DNA of 37,132 bases from Acidobacteriota bacterium (lineage in GTDB: Bacteria > Acidobacteriota > Thermoanaerobaculia > Gp7-AA8): assembly GCA_021781455.1 (NCBI GenBank), contig JAJXWV010000023.1, positions 1 through 37,132 of the forward strand, written 5' to 3'. Of the stretch, positions 16,632 through 25,300 are shown piece after piece. Under the pieces are notes generated by a model, which was not told where the DNA came from, ran no database searches, and saw only the letters and a program-made list of their open reading frames with translations. A program made the translations under genes and the position numbers. Every line of letters starts with the position of its first letter. Position 1 is the first letter of the stretch.

Positions 16632-17792
16632 TCACTCTCCTCCGTTTACCTTCTTTGACGCTGCCGGCGGCTTCTGATCCGTCTCGCGGACGTCCTCGAG
16701 CGCTCCCGTTTCCTTGCGCTCCCGGCTCTCTTTCTTGTGGCGGACAAACGACACCGCGCCATGCGCGAGGAATGCGCCCGTGACTCCCGCCGCTGCCGTT
16801 AGGCCGACGAGGTCGAGGTTCGACTGCACATTGAAGCCCGGGACGCCCTCGAGATGCCGGTAGAAGGGCGTCATCTTGTCCCAGAAGTCGGGCTCGGCGC
16901 AGCCGATGCAGGGATGTCCGCAGCCGATCGGCCAGTTCGTTCCTTCGTTCCACCGAACGACCGGGCAGTTCTGATGAGTGACCGGTCCCTTGCAGCCCAT
17001 CCGGTAGAGGCAGTAGCCGGCACGATGTGCTTCGTCGCCCCACTTCTCGACATACTGGCTGTCGTCGAAATGCGCCCGGCGCTCGCAGTTGTCGTGGATC
17101 GTCACGCCATATGCGAACATCGGCCTTCCGTACGCGTCGAGCGGAGGAATCTGGTTGAAGGTCAGGTAGTACACGATCAGCGCCGTGAGGTTCTCGGCGT
17201 TCGCCGGGCACGCGGAAAGGTTGATCAGGTTCTTCACGCCGGGAACCGCATCCGCGACGCCCAGCGCGCCCGTCGGATTGGGCGCGGCTGCAGGCAGGCC
17301 TCCGTAGGCAGCACATGTGCCCATGGCGATGGTCGCGACGGCACCACCGCAGATCTCCCGGGCGATGTCGATCGCGGCCTTCCCTCCGACGGTGCAGTAC
17401 GCACCGTTCTCACCGGTCGGGATCGACCCCTCGACGATGACGATGTACTGGCCTTTGTGATCCGCGGCGCTCTTCGCCAGAGCTTCCTCGGCCTGCTTGC
17501 CGGCCGCGGCCATGATCGTCTCGTGGTAATCGACCGAGAGGACGTCGAGCACGATCGACGCGACCGAAGGACTGCTGGCGCGAAGGAACGACTCCGTGTT
17601 TCCGCAGCAGTCCTGAAACTCGAGCCAGAACAGAACTGGTTTCTGCTTCTTCTGCAGCGCCTGGGCGATCTGGGCTGCCGCAGTCCCTGGCAACGCCATC
17701 GCGGCAGCCATGACCGAGCAGAAGTGCATGAATTGGCGGCGCGATACACCGCGTTGCTTCAGCTCCTGGAGAAACGAGCTTTCATGAGCCAT
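16632..17792 (-). CDS. hyaA: Group 1 [NiFe]-hydrogenase small subunit (Tat-exported)
   Basis: Predicted 386-residue iron-sulfur subunit. ATG at 17792 is preceded by GAAGGGAG; a longer in-frame start (17834) lacks such a site. A Tat motif SRRQFMHFC is followed by a hydrophobic stretch. Ligand regions for the distal cluster (IHDNCERRAHF, CLYRMGCKGP) and medial cluster (NCPVV, WPIGCGHPCIGCAEP) are present. A C-terminal membrane helix (LVGLTAAAGVTGAFLAHGAV) anchors it, followed by a charged tail. The proximal cluster region reads EFQDCCGNTESFLR: the usual C-x-x-C is C-C-G-N, so the second standard Cys position is Asn and an extra Cys follows the first. This is the first gene of the operon; a 16-bp dyad lies 124 bases upstream of the start. 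Confidence 0.95.
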   Translation of the reverse strand: MAHESSFLQELKQRGVSRRQFMHFCSVMAAAMALPGTAAAQIAQALQKKQKPVLFWLEFQDCCGNTESFLRASSPSVASIVLDVLSVDYHETIMAAAGKQAEEALAKSAADHKGQYIVIVEGSIPTGENGAYCTVGGKAAIDIAREICGGAVATIAMGTCAAYGGLPAAAPNPTGALGVADAVPGVKNLINLSACPANAENLTALIVYYLTFNQIPPLDAYGRPMFAYGVTIHDNCERRAHFDDSQYVEKWGDEAHRAGYCLYRMGCKGPVTHQNCPVVRWNEGTNWPIGCGHPCIGCAEPDFWDKMTPFYRHLEGVPGFNVQSNLDLVGLTAAAGVTGAFLAHGAVSFVRHKKESRERKETGALEDVRETDQKPPAASKKVNGGE

Positions 17793-18060
17793 GCGGACTC
17801 CCTTCGAAGGGTTTGGTCGTTGGTGACCTGTCAAAGACCGGTGGCGGCGTTCGTTGCTGGCCGTCAGGATGCAGCACCAGCGTCACTAGGCTACTGTGCG
17901 AAATGACACCTTTCATGATCCATCTGGATCAGACTTGAACAACCGTGCTGCAAGTGCGGGGCGAGGCGCCCGAGAGTGGAGGACCCTGGGCAGACCCACG
18001 GCGGGTCGGCGAGCGGCCACGGGTCTCGAAAGACGGCGCGCGTGGCCGCTGAGGCCGTGG
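17793..18060. other. Leader region of the hydrogenase operon
   Basis: 268 bases between the PAS-LuxR stop and the hydrogenase start. It holds the dyad at 17916-17931 and the ribosome binding site next to 17792. I see no strong sigma-70 box and no sigma-54 -24/-12 match. Confidence 0.5.
17916..17931. promoter_or_regulatory. Candidate LuxR-type operator upstream of hydrogenase genes
   Basis: TGATCCA-TC-TGGATCA is a perfect 7-2-7 inverted repeat. It lies between the gene for the PAS-LuxR regulator and the hydrogenase operon, ~124 bases upstream of the small-subunit start. NarL/LuxR-type dimers commonly bind dyads of this size. The assignment to the adjacent regulator is inference. Confidence 0.45.
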
Positions 18061-18708
18061 TTACACGATGTCGTTCTGGTAGGCGTACGCGACCGCGGCG
18101 AACTTCGTGTGCACGCCGAGCTTCTGCAGCAGGTTGCGCACATGGTTCCGCACGGTAACCTCCGCGATGCAGAGATCCGCAGCGATGGCGCCGGTCGACA
18201 TACCGCGGGCGAGGCAGCTGAGGACCTCTCGCTCGCGCGCGGTGAGATCTTCCATCGTGCGCGGCCAGCCTCCGAACGGGGCAACCGGAGCATCCGCGCT
18301 GAGCCGGTGCAGGCGGTGTTCGAGATCGGAGAAGGTTGCGCCCTCTTCCATGAGAACGTGGACGATCACGCCGAGCGAGGGGTCAGTCGCGTCGAACAGG
18401 AATGCCGACACCGAGAGATTTCTCGGCTGGCCGGTCGCAGTGCGCACGCGCATGGAAAAACGGCGAAGCGGCTCCTGGGGCATCGCGCGGATCTGGTGGA
18501 CGACGGGGCAGTTCTCATAGCAGTGGATGTTGCCGTGGACGTCGCGCCCGCCGAGGACCTCGAAGCAGAATCGCCCCAGGACCGCCGGTGCGCGAAGGCC
18601 CATGAGTCGCTCGCAGGCGCGATTCCAGACGATGATGCGATCAGTGCGGTCGATCGCGAACACCGCGTCGTCGCTGCTGGCAATGCGGTCGAGACTCTCG
18701 CTCTTCAT
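18061..18708 (-). CDS. PAS-domain LuxR-family transcriptional regulator with Cys cluster
   Basis: Predicted 215-residue cytosolic regulator. The N-terminal PAS domain (~residues 8-125) starts DDAVFAIDRTDRIIVWNRAC and contains CFEVLGGRDVHGN followed by IHCYENCPV, placing Cys48, Cys63 and Cys67 close together. This suggests a redox, haem or Fe-S ligand site. The C-terminal LuxR helix-turn-helix (~152-212) reads LTAREREVLSCLARGMSTG then AEVTVRNHVRNLLQKLGVHT. There is no receiver domain, so it is probably a one-component sensor. It lies on the same strand just upstream of the hydrogenase genes and may control them in response to H2, O2 or redox state. ATG at 18708 is chosen; GTG at 18714 is two codons upstream. 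Confidence 0.88.
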   Translation of the reverse strand: MKSESLDRIASSDDAVFAIDRTDRIIVWNRACERLMGLRAPAVLGRFCFEVLGGRDVHGNIHCYENCPVVHQIRAMPQEPLRRFSMRVRTATGQPRNLSVSAFLFDATDPSLGVIVHVLMEEGATFSDLEHRLHRLSADAPVAPFGGWPRTMEDLTAREREVLSCLARGMSTGAIAADLCIAEVTVRNHVRNLLQKLGVHTKFAAVAYAYQNDIV

Positions 18709-19106
18709 GGCCACTCACCGAGGCGCCGGATGTCTGATGCGGATGAATCATGTTCGACTCGCCGCGCCGGTCGCAAGTCATGTGCGGTGCGGCCGGGAGG
18801 TCACGCGGTTCAAGGAAGCTCGAACCTCGATGGCTGGCCCACGGCATCCTTCACCCACTTCGCTGACGTCCTCCGGATCATCGTCCTCTTTATCGCAGGA
18901 TCCGCTGGCGAAACGGATCGTCGCTACGCGGATTTGCAGGCGTGTGCGGCAGTTTAGCTGGTCGATGCGGACGTAGGCATTTCGTGACTGGATGCAACGC
19001 TGGGACGCGCTTCAACGTATACTCTGCCCGTGACGACGATCACCGGTCCGCGCGATCTCCGCCACGCGCGGAATGCTTGCGACCGGCCGATTGTCTTTGC
19101 AGCGTG
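18709..19106. other. Divergent intergenic region between regulator and metal-efflux cluster
   Basis: About 400 bases with promoters expected in both directions. TATACT at 19018-19023 is a good -10 hexamer for the plus-strand cluster, but no matching -35 is evident at 17 bases, so an activator (MerR- or two-component-type) may be needed. I see no gene: the upstream extension of the next frame (from 18942) is not protein-like. Confidence 0.45.
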
Positions 19107-19520
19107 ATGATGCACACCCCCATCAACAGATGCACCGCGTTCCCCGGGTCAGCTCGACTGCTCGGCGGGATCGTGCTGTTCGCGTTCCTGGGTGTGTTCT
19201 TCGTGATGCCGCTCTGGGCGGCGTTCTCGATCTGCACGATGCCGTGCTGCCATCACGACGCTTCAGCAGCGATGCTCATGTCGGCCGATGCCATGGCGTG
19301 CGACAGCAGCGAATGCTTCGTGCGCGCCGACGACGTTAGGCCGACGACTGTCGCCTCCGTCGTGCCGGAAACACGCATCACCCTCGTCGTGCCCACGGTC
19401 GAAGCATCGGAAGTGATCACCACGCCTGTGGTCGCGGCGCGGTCGGCCTCCTTCACCCTCTGCCCGCAGCGTGGTGCCGGCGCACCCGTTCACGTCCTGA
19501 ACTCCACCTTCCGCATCTGA
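19107..19520 (+). CDS. Small Cys-rich exported/membrane protein with C-terminal NSTFRI motif
   Basis: Predicted 137 residues, first gene of the Cus-like cluster. A basic N-terminus and a hydrophobic helix (~18-42) precede a cysteine cluster (SICTMPCCHHD, Cys43, Cys47, Cys48). A Met/Asp segment with ACDSSECF follows, then a Val/Thr-rich middle, and the chain ends GAPVHVLNSTFRI. I do not recognise a named family. The protein encoded at 33376-33777 on the other strand has the same architecture and an almost identical C-terminus (PVHLINSVFRI), so they are paralogues. Location and the Cys/Met/His content suggest a periplasmic or membrane metal-binding or sensing role (inference). Loosely it recalls small leader proteins of copper operons such as CopL, but I cannot establish homology. 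GTG at 19104 is an alternative start. Confidence 0.75.
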   Translation: MMHTPINRCTAFPGSARLLGGIVLFAFLGVFFVMPLWAAFSICTMPCCHHDASAAMLMSADAMACDSSECFVRADDVRPTTVASVVPETRITLVVPTVEASEVITTPVVAARSASFTLCPQRGAGAPVHVLNSTFRI

Positions 19521-19590
19521 TCCGCAGTCTCCTGCCCGCCCGTCCGGGCGCACCGCCTGAGGTGCGTCTGCGCTCAAAGGAGATTGCACA

Positions 19591-20979
19591 GTGTCCATCC
19601 GTATCCATCTTGCCATCGCTGCGTTGGCGTCGATCGTCATCCTGCCGGCGGCTGCTCAGACAACAGCAAGACCCATCGCTCGAGCGACGCTGCCCGATCG
19701 TCAGCTCGATGCGCTCGTTGCCGAGGCACTCGCGAACGCGCCCGAGATGACGTCCGCGCAAGCGAGCGTGGAAGCCGCGCGGCGGCGAATCGTTCCTGCG
19801 CGCACGCTCGCTGATCCGTTCCTCTCCGCGACCTACCAGAACGACGGCCGCGCGTTCTCACTCGGAAGCGCCGAGGGAAGCTTCCTCGGCTTGATGGCGA
19901 GCGAGGCGATCCCGTGGCCGGGCAAACTCCGGCTGGCCGGCGACATCGCTTCGAGCGAAGCGAAGGAAATCGAGCGCGGCACCCTCGGTCGCACGGAGTT
20001 GACGCTCGAAGCGCGAGTCCGCAACGCCTGGTACGACCTGGTGCTGGCGCACGCCATCGATCGGATCATCGAAGACCGTCGCGCGGCAGCCGCACAGATC
20101 GAAGCCTCGGTCCGCGAGCGGTACACCGCCGGGCTCGCCGTCCAGCAGGACGTCCTTCGAGCCCAGGTGGAGCTCGCACGCATCGAAGAGTTGAAGGCGA
20201 CGCAGGCGGCGACGATCGCAAGCCGCGCGGCAGAGCTGAACCGCCTCGTCGGCGCACCGCAAGACCGCGCCATCGACACGCCCAGCCGCTTACCGGAGGA
20301 GGCAGCCGTTCCCCCACTCGCGGATCTCATCGCTGCTTCAGCTGCGCGGAGTCCGGAACTGGCGGCGTCGGCGCAGGCGATCGACACAGGAAGAATCCGA
20401 GTCGATCTCGCGAAAAAGAACTTCCTTCCCGACTTCAGCGTGAATGCGGGATCGATGTACCGCGGCTCGTTCGCGATGGGTCCGATGTGGCAGGTGGGCG
20501 TCGGTGTGTCGCTGCCGATCTGGATCGACCGGCGCCAGCAGAACCAGCTTGCGGAAGCGCAGGCCGTCGTGCGCGGCCGGACTGCGGACAAGGAGACGGT
20601 GGCACTCGAGCTGGAGGTACGGACCCGTGAACGCGTCGCGCAGCTGGACGCGTCATCGCGCATCGCGGCGCTCTACCGCGACAAGGTTCTGCCGCTCGAC
20701 GACCTCTCACTCGAGTCGGCGCTGGCGAGCTATCAGGCTGGCAAGGTCCCGTTCATCACGGTACTCGATGCCCTGAACACGTTGTACAGCGACCGTGCGA
20801 TCTATGCGGGCCGGCTCGCCGAGAGCGCGAAGTGGCGCGTTGCGATCGACGAAGCCAGCCTGCAGCCGACCGCGATGAGCGGAGCTCCGTCGATGGGCAG
20901 CTCCGCCGCGGGCGGCGCCACCACCGCGTCTTCCACTGCAAAAGCGAACAACGGCTCCTCGATGAGCTCGATGAGGTGA
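19591..20979 (+). CDS. cusC: Outer-membrane factor of Cus/Czc-type efflux (TolC family)
   Basis: Predicted 462-residue outer-membrane channel for the tripartite metal exporter. The GTG at 19591 follows a clear AAAGGAGA site and gives a signal peptide (to AAAQ, ~residue 23). The two OEP repeats are visible: a first coiled region from DRQLDALVAEALANAPEM and a second from PPLADLIAASAARSPELAAS, with long amphipathic helices. GAPQDRAID and VPFITVLDALNTLYSD are characteristic of metal-type OMFs. The C-terminal ~35 residues form a Ser/Gly/Ala/Met-rich tail. The stop is five bases before the adaptor gene, so the two are co-transcribed. Symbol by analogy; metal specificity is not proven by this subunit. 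Confidence 0.9.
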   Translation: MSIRIHLAIAALASIVILPAAAQTTARPIARATLPDRQLDALVAEALANAPEMTSAQASVEAARRRIVPARTLADPFLSATYQNDGRAFSLGSAEGSFLGLMASEAIPWPGKLRLAGDIASSEAKEIERGTLGRTELTLEARVRNAWYDLVLAHAIDRIIEDRRAAAAQIEASVRERYTAGLAVQQDVLRAQVELARIEELKATQAATIASRAAELNRLVGAPQDRAIDTPSRLPEEAAVPPLADLIAASAARSPELAASAQAIDTGRIRVDLAKKNFLPDFSVNAGSMYRGSFAMGPMWQVGVGVSLPIWIDRRQQNQLAEAQAVVRGRTADKETVALELEVRTRERVAQLDASSRIAALYRDKVLPLDDLSLESALASYQAGKVPFITVLDALNTLYSDRAIYAGRLAESAKWRVAIDEASLQPTAMSGAPSMGSSAAGGATTASSTAKANNGSSMSSMR

Positions 20980-20984
20980 TCACG

Positions 20985-22367
20985 ATGAAAACGAAACTCC
21001 CCTGGATTCTCACAGCAATCTTCGCGATCGCGCTCGTCGTGGTTCTGATCGCGCGGCCGGCGGCGAAGCCCGCCCCGACCGCTCCGGCGGGTGAAAAGAA
21101 AGTCCTCTACTGGATCGACGCCATGAACCCGACTCACAAGTTCGACAAGCCCGGGAAGGCGCCCGACGGAATGGATCTGGTTCCCGTGTACGCGGAAGGT
21201 GGGAATCCCGCGGCGCCGGTCACCGCGGAGAAGAAGGTCCTCTACTGGGTCGACCCGATGCACCCGGCATACAAGTCGGACAAGCCAGGCATCGCTCCCG
21301 ACTGCGGCATGCAGCTCGTGCCGGTGTACGCAGACGGAAGCGAGCCCGCAGCGACGTCGACCGTCAGCGGCTACGCGAACGTCAAGCTAACCTCCGATCG
21401 CCAGCAACTCATCGGCGTCCAGACTGGCATGACCGAGATGCGCTCGTTGGGACGCTCGGTGCGCACCGTCGGCCGTGTGGCCGTCGACGAGAAGCGCCTG
21501 TACACCATCACGACGAAGTTCGACGGCTACATCGAAAAGCTCTACGTGAACGTCACCGGCCAGCAGATTCACAAAGGGCAGGCACTCTTCTCGGTCTACA
21601 GCCCCGATCTCCTCGCGACGCAGCAGGAATACCTCCTCGCCTTGCGCGCTGCGAAGGTGGCACCGTCGCTCCTGGCGGCGGCCCGGCAGCGCCTGTTGCT
21701 GTGGGACATCAAACCGGCTGAGATCCGTGAGCTCGAGCGAACCGGGGTGGCGCGGAAGTCCGTCACGATCTACTCGCCGGCGAATGGCTACGTTCTGAAC
21801 AAGGTTGCGGTCGAAGGCGCGCGCGTCACGGCCGGAGAACCGCTGTTCCAGATCGCAAACCTCGATCGCGTCTGGATTCAGGCCGACGTTTACGAGTCGG
21901 AGCTGCCGTTCATCCGGCTCGGTGCGCTGGCGACCACGACTCTGTCGTACATCCCGGGTCGCACATGGACGGGCCGGGTCACCTTCATCGCACCGACGGT
22001 CGATCCAGTGACCCGCACAGTGAAGGTGCGCAGCGAATTCGACAACCCTGATGGCGCACTCAAGCCGGACATGTTCGGCGACGTCGTCATCGAGCAGCCC
22101 GCCAGGACGGTCGTCGCCGTACCGGATTCCGCCGTTCTCCAGACCGGCACGCGGTCCATCGTATTCGTCGTCAAAGGCGATGGAACATTCGAGCCGCGGG
22201 AGGTCACTCTCGGAACCGATGCGGACCAGTTCTACGAGGTTCGCAGCGGTCTGACGGCCGGTGAAAAGGTCGTCACACAGGCCAACTTCCTCATCGACTC
22301 CGAGTCGCGCCTGAAAGCAGCGCTTGCGCAGATGAACGGACCTGGAGAGCACCAGCACGGCCAGTAG
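20985..22367 (+). CDS. cusB: Efflux periplasmic adaptor with two heavy-metal-binding domains (CusB-like)
   Basis: Predicted 460-residue membrane-fusion protein linking the RND pump to the outer-membrane channel. One N-terminal helix (~5-24) is followed by two tandem heavy-metal-binding (YHS-like HMBD) domains. The first is VLYWIDAMNPTHKFDKPGK...GMDLVPVY without Cys; the second is VLYWVDPMHPAYKSDKPG...PDCGMQLVPVY with the full Met/His/Cys set. The barrel-sandwich, lipoyl and beta-barrel parts follow (VGRVAVDEKRLYTITTKFDG, SPANGYVLNKVAVEGARV, ESELPFIRLG), ending in a His-containing tail GEHQHGQ. The ATG at 20985 is chosen; the frame is open upstream only within cusC. Probably transfers Cu(I)/Ag(I) to the pump. 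Confidence 0.92.
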   Translation: MKTKLPWILTAIFAIALVVVLIARPAAKPAPTAPAGEKKVLYWIDAMNPTHKFDKPGKAPDGMDLVPVYAEGGNPAAPVTAEKKVLYWVDPMHPAYKSDKPGIAPDCGMQLVPVYADGSEPAATSTVSGYANVKLTSDRQQLIGVQTGMTEMRSLGRSVRTVGRVAVDEKRLYTITTKFDGYIEKLYVNVTGQQIHKGQALFSVYSPDLLATQQEYLLALRAAKVAPSLLAAARQRLLLWDIKPAEIRELERTGVARKSVTIYSPANGYVLNKVAVEGARVTAGEPLFQIANLDRVWIQADVYESELPFIRLGALATTTLSYIPGRTWTGRVTFIAPTVDPVTRTVKVRSEFDNPDGALKPDMFGDVVIEQPARTVVAVPDSAVLQTGTRSIVFVVKGDGTFEPREVTLGTDADQFYEVRSGLTAGEKVVTQANFLIDSESRLKAALAQMNGPGEHQHGQ

Positions 22368-22391
22368 CCGCCACTGCGGGAGAAAGCCATC

Positions 22392-25300
22392 ATGATTGAA
22401 AAACTCATCCGCATCTGCGCCACCAACAAGTTCATGACGCTCACGATCATGGCGGCGCTGGTGTTCGCCGGCCTCTGGTCGATGAACCGCATCGCCGTCG
22501 ACGCGCTGCCTGACCTCTCCGACACGCAGGTCATCATCTATTCGAAGTGGGACCGCAGCCCCGACATCATCGAGGATCAGGTCACCTATCCGATCGTCAC
22601 GTCTCTGCTCGGCGCCCCGAGGGTCAAGAGCATCCGCGGGTTTTCCGATTTCGGCTATTCGTATGTCTACGTGATCTTCGATGAGGGAACCGATCTGTAT
22701 TGGGCGCGCAGCCGCGTGCTCGAGTACCTCTCGAAAGTTCAAGGCTCCCTTCCGCAGGGGGTGAAGACGGAGCTCGGACCCGACGCCACGGGAGTCGGAT
22801 GGGTTTTCCAATACGCACTCGTCGATAAGAGCGGCAGACATTCGCTCGCCGATCTCCGCTCCCTTCAGGACTGGACGATCCGCTACCAGCTGCAGTCCGT
22901 GCCGGGGGTCGCGGAGGTCGCTTCGCTGGGCGGGTTCGTGCGCCAGTACCAGATCACCGTCGATCCGAACAAGCTCGCGGCGTATCACATCCCGCTGATG
23001 GATGTGACGAATGCGGTGCGGGCCTCGAACAACGAGATCGGCGCGCGTCTCGTCGAGTGGAGCGGAGCGGAGTACATGGTTCGCGCCCGCGGCTACATCA
23101 GGAACATCGCCGATCTCGAGGACATTGTGGTGAAGACCGACGAGCGAGGCACGCCGGTGCTCCTGCGGGACGTCGCAAACGTGGAGCTCGGGCCGGAGAT
23201 GCGGCGCGGCATCGCCGAGCTGAACGGGGAGGGCGAGACCGCGGCCGGCATCGTCATCATGCGGCAGAGCGAGAACGCGCTCGACGTGATCAACCGCGTG
23301 AAGGCTCGCCTCGCTGAAATCCAGAAGACCCTGCCTGAGGGCGTGAAAATCGTCACCACCTACGATCGCTCGGAGCTGATCGAGCGCTCCATCCACACGC
23401 TCAAGCACGAGCTGCTCCTGGAGATGATCATCGTCTCGCTGATCATCCTCATCTTCCTCTGGCACATCCCGAGCGCGATCATTCCGATCTTCACGCTTCC
23501 GGCTGCAATCATCATTTCGTTCATCCCGATGAAGATCCTCGGGATCAACGCCAACATCATGTCGTTAGGCGGGATCGCCATTGCCATTGGTGCGCTCGTC
23601 GATGCCGCAGTCGTGGTCGTCGAGAATGCTCACAAGAAGCTCGAGGTATGGCAGGCGGAGGGAGGAAAGGGCGATTACAAGGAAGTCCTGATCAAGGCCA
23701 TTCAGGAAGTAGGCCGGCCGAGCTTCTTCTCTCTGATGGTCATCGCCCTCTCGTTCATGCCCATCTTCACGCTCGAAGCGCAGGAAGGGCGCCTCTTCAA
23801 GCCGCTGGCGTTCACGAAGAACTTCGCCATGGCCATCGCGGCGATCCTCGCGGTGACGCTCGATCCCGCCATCCGGCTGCTCTTCACGCGCATGAAGGAG
23901 TACCGCTTTCAGCGCCGCGAAGGTGAACTGCGAGAGGACGGGACGGTCGTCACGGAGCGCAAGGGAGCGCTGGCTTCGATTGGACGCACCGTCGTCCGTG
24001 GTGCGGAGCGCGTCACGAACGCCGTCCTCGTCGGGAAGATGTACCCCGAAGAGAAGCACCCGATCTCGAAGATCCTCTTCAAGCTCTACACGCGGCCGGC
24101 GAAATTCGTGCTCAGGCATCCACGCCTGGTGATCGGCACGGCGCTTCTCATCGTGCTCGTCACGATTCCCGTCTACGAGAAGCTCGGCCACGAGTTCATG
24201 CCGCCACTGAACGAGGGTTCGATCCTCTACATGCCCACGACCCTGCCCGGAATCTCGGTGGCGCAGGCCGAGGCGCTTCTACAGAGGCAGGACCAGCTCC
24301 TGAAAGAGTTTCCCGAAGTGGAGCGCGTCTTCGGCAAAGCGGGACGCGCAGAGACGTCTACGGATCCGGCGCCGTTCTCGATGATGGAAACCGTCGTCGT
24401 CCTCAAGCCGACTTCGGAGTGGCGTACCAAAACGCGCTGGTATTCGAACTGGCCCGACTTCATCAAGCCTCTGTTCCGGCCGCTCTGGCCGGAGACCATC
24501 TCGTGGGACGAGCTCGTCAACGAGATGAATGCGAGACTCACGCTGCCCGGCCAGACGAACGCGTGGACGATGCCGATCAAGAACCGCATCGACATGCTCA
24601 CGACCGGGATTCGGACGCCGGTTGGAATCAAGATCTTCGGCACAGACCTCAACGAAATCCAAAGGATCGGCCAGCACCTCGAAGGCATTCTGCAAAAGGT
24701 TCCCGGAACGCGAAGCGTGTACGGGGAGCGCGTTGCGGATGGTTACTTCGTCGATTTCGATCTGAATCGCGAGGCCATCGCCCGCTATGGCCTTCGCATC
24801 GGGGACGTGCAGGACGTGATCATGACGGCCATCGGCGGAGAGGATGTGTCGACGACCGTCGAAGGACGCGAGCGTTATCCGATCAACATCCGCTATCCGC
24901 GCGAAATGCGCGATGACGTGGACAAGCTGGCCCGTACGCTCGTCCCCATTCCCAATGGCTCCGGCGCGATGGGTGGCGGCGGACAGGTGCCCCTCGGCCA
25001 GCTCGCCACGGTCAAGCTCGTCAAGGGTCCGTCGATGATCCGCGACGAGGACGGCCGGCTCTCGGGCTACGTCTACGTGGATGTCGATACGGAGAAACGC
25101 GACATCGGCGGCTACGTGGAAGAGGCGAAGAAAGCGGTCGATGCGGAGCTGAAGCTCAAGCCCGGCTACCTGCTCGCCTGGAGCGGCCAGTACGAGGCGA
25201 TGACGCGGGTGAAGGAGAAGATGAAAGTCGTCCTTCCTCTCACGCTCTTCGTCGTCTTCTTCCTCATCTACATGAATACGAAGTCGTTCCCGAAGACGGC

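Noticed and set aside
16854-17906. 350-residue plus-strand frame over the hydrogenase small-subunit gene
   Set aside because: Antisense to Tat signal and cluster motifs that are clearly real on the other strand.
21387-23465. 692-residue minus-strand frame across the adaptor and RND genes
   Set aside because: Antisense shadow of two conserved genes; Asp/Glu/Arg-rich without motifs.
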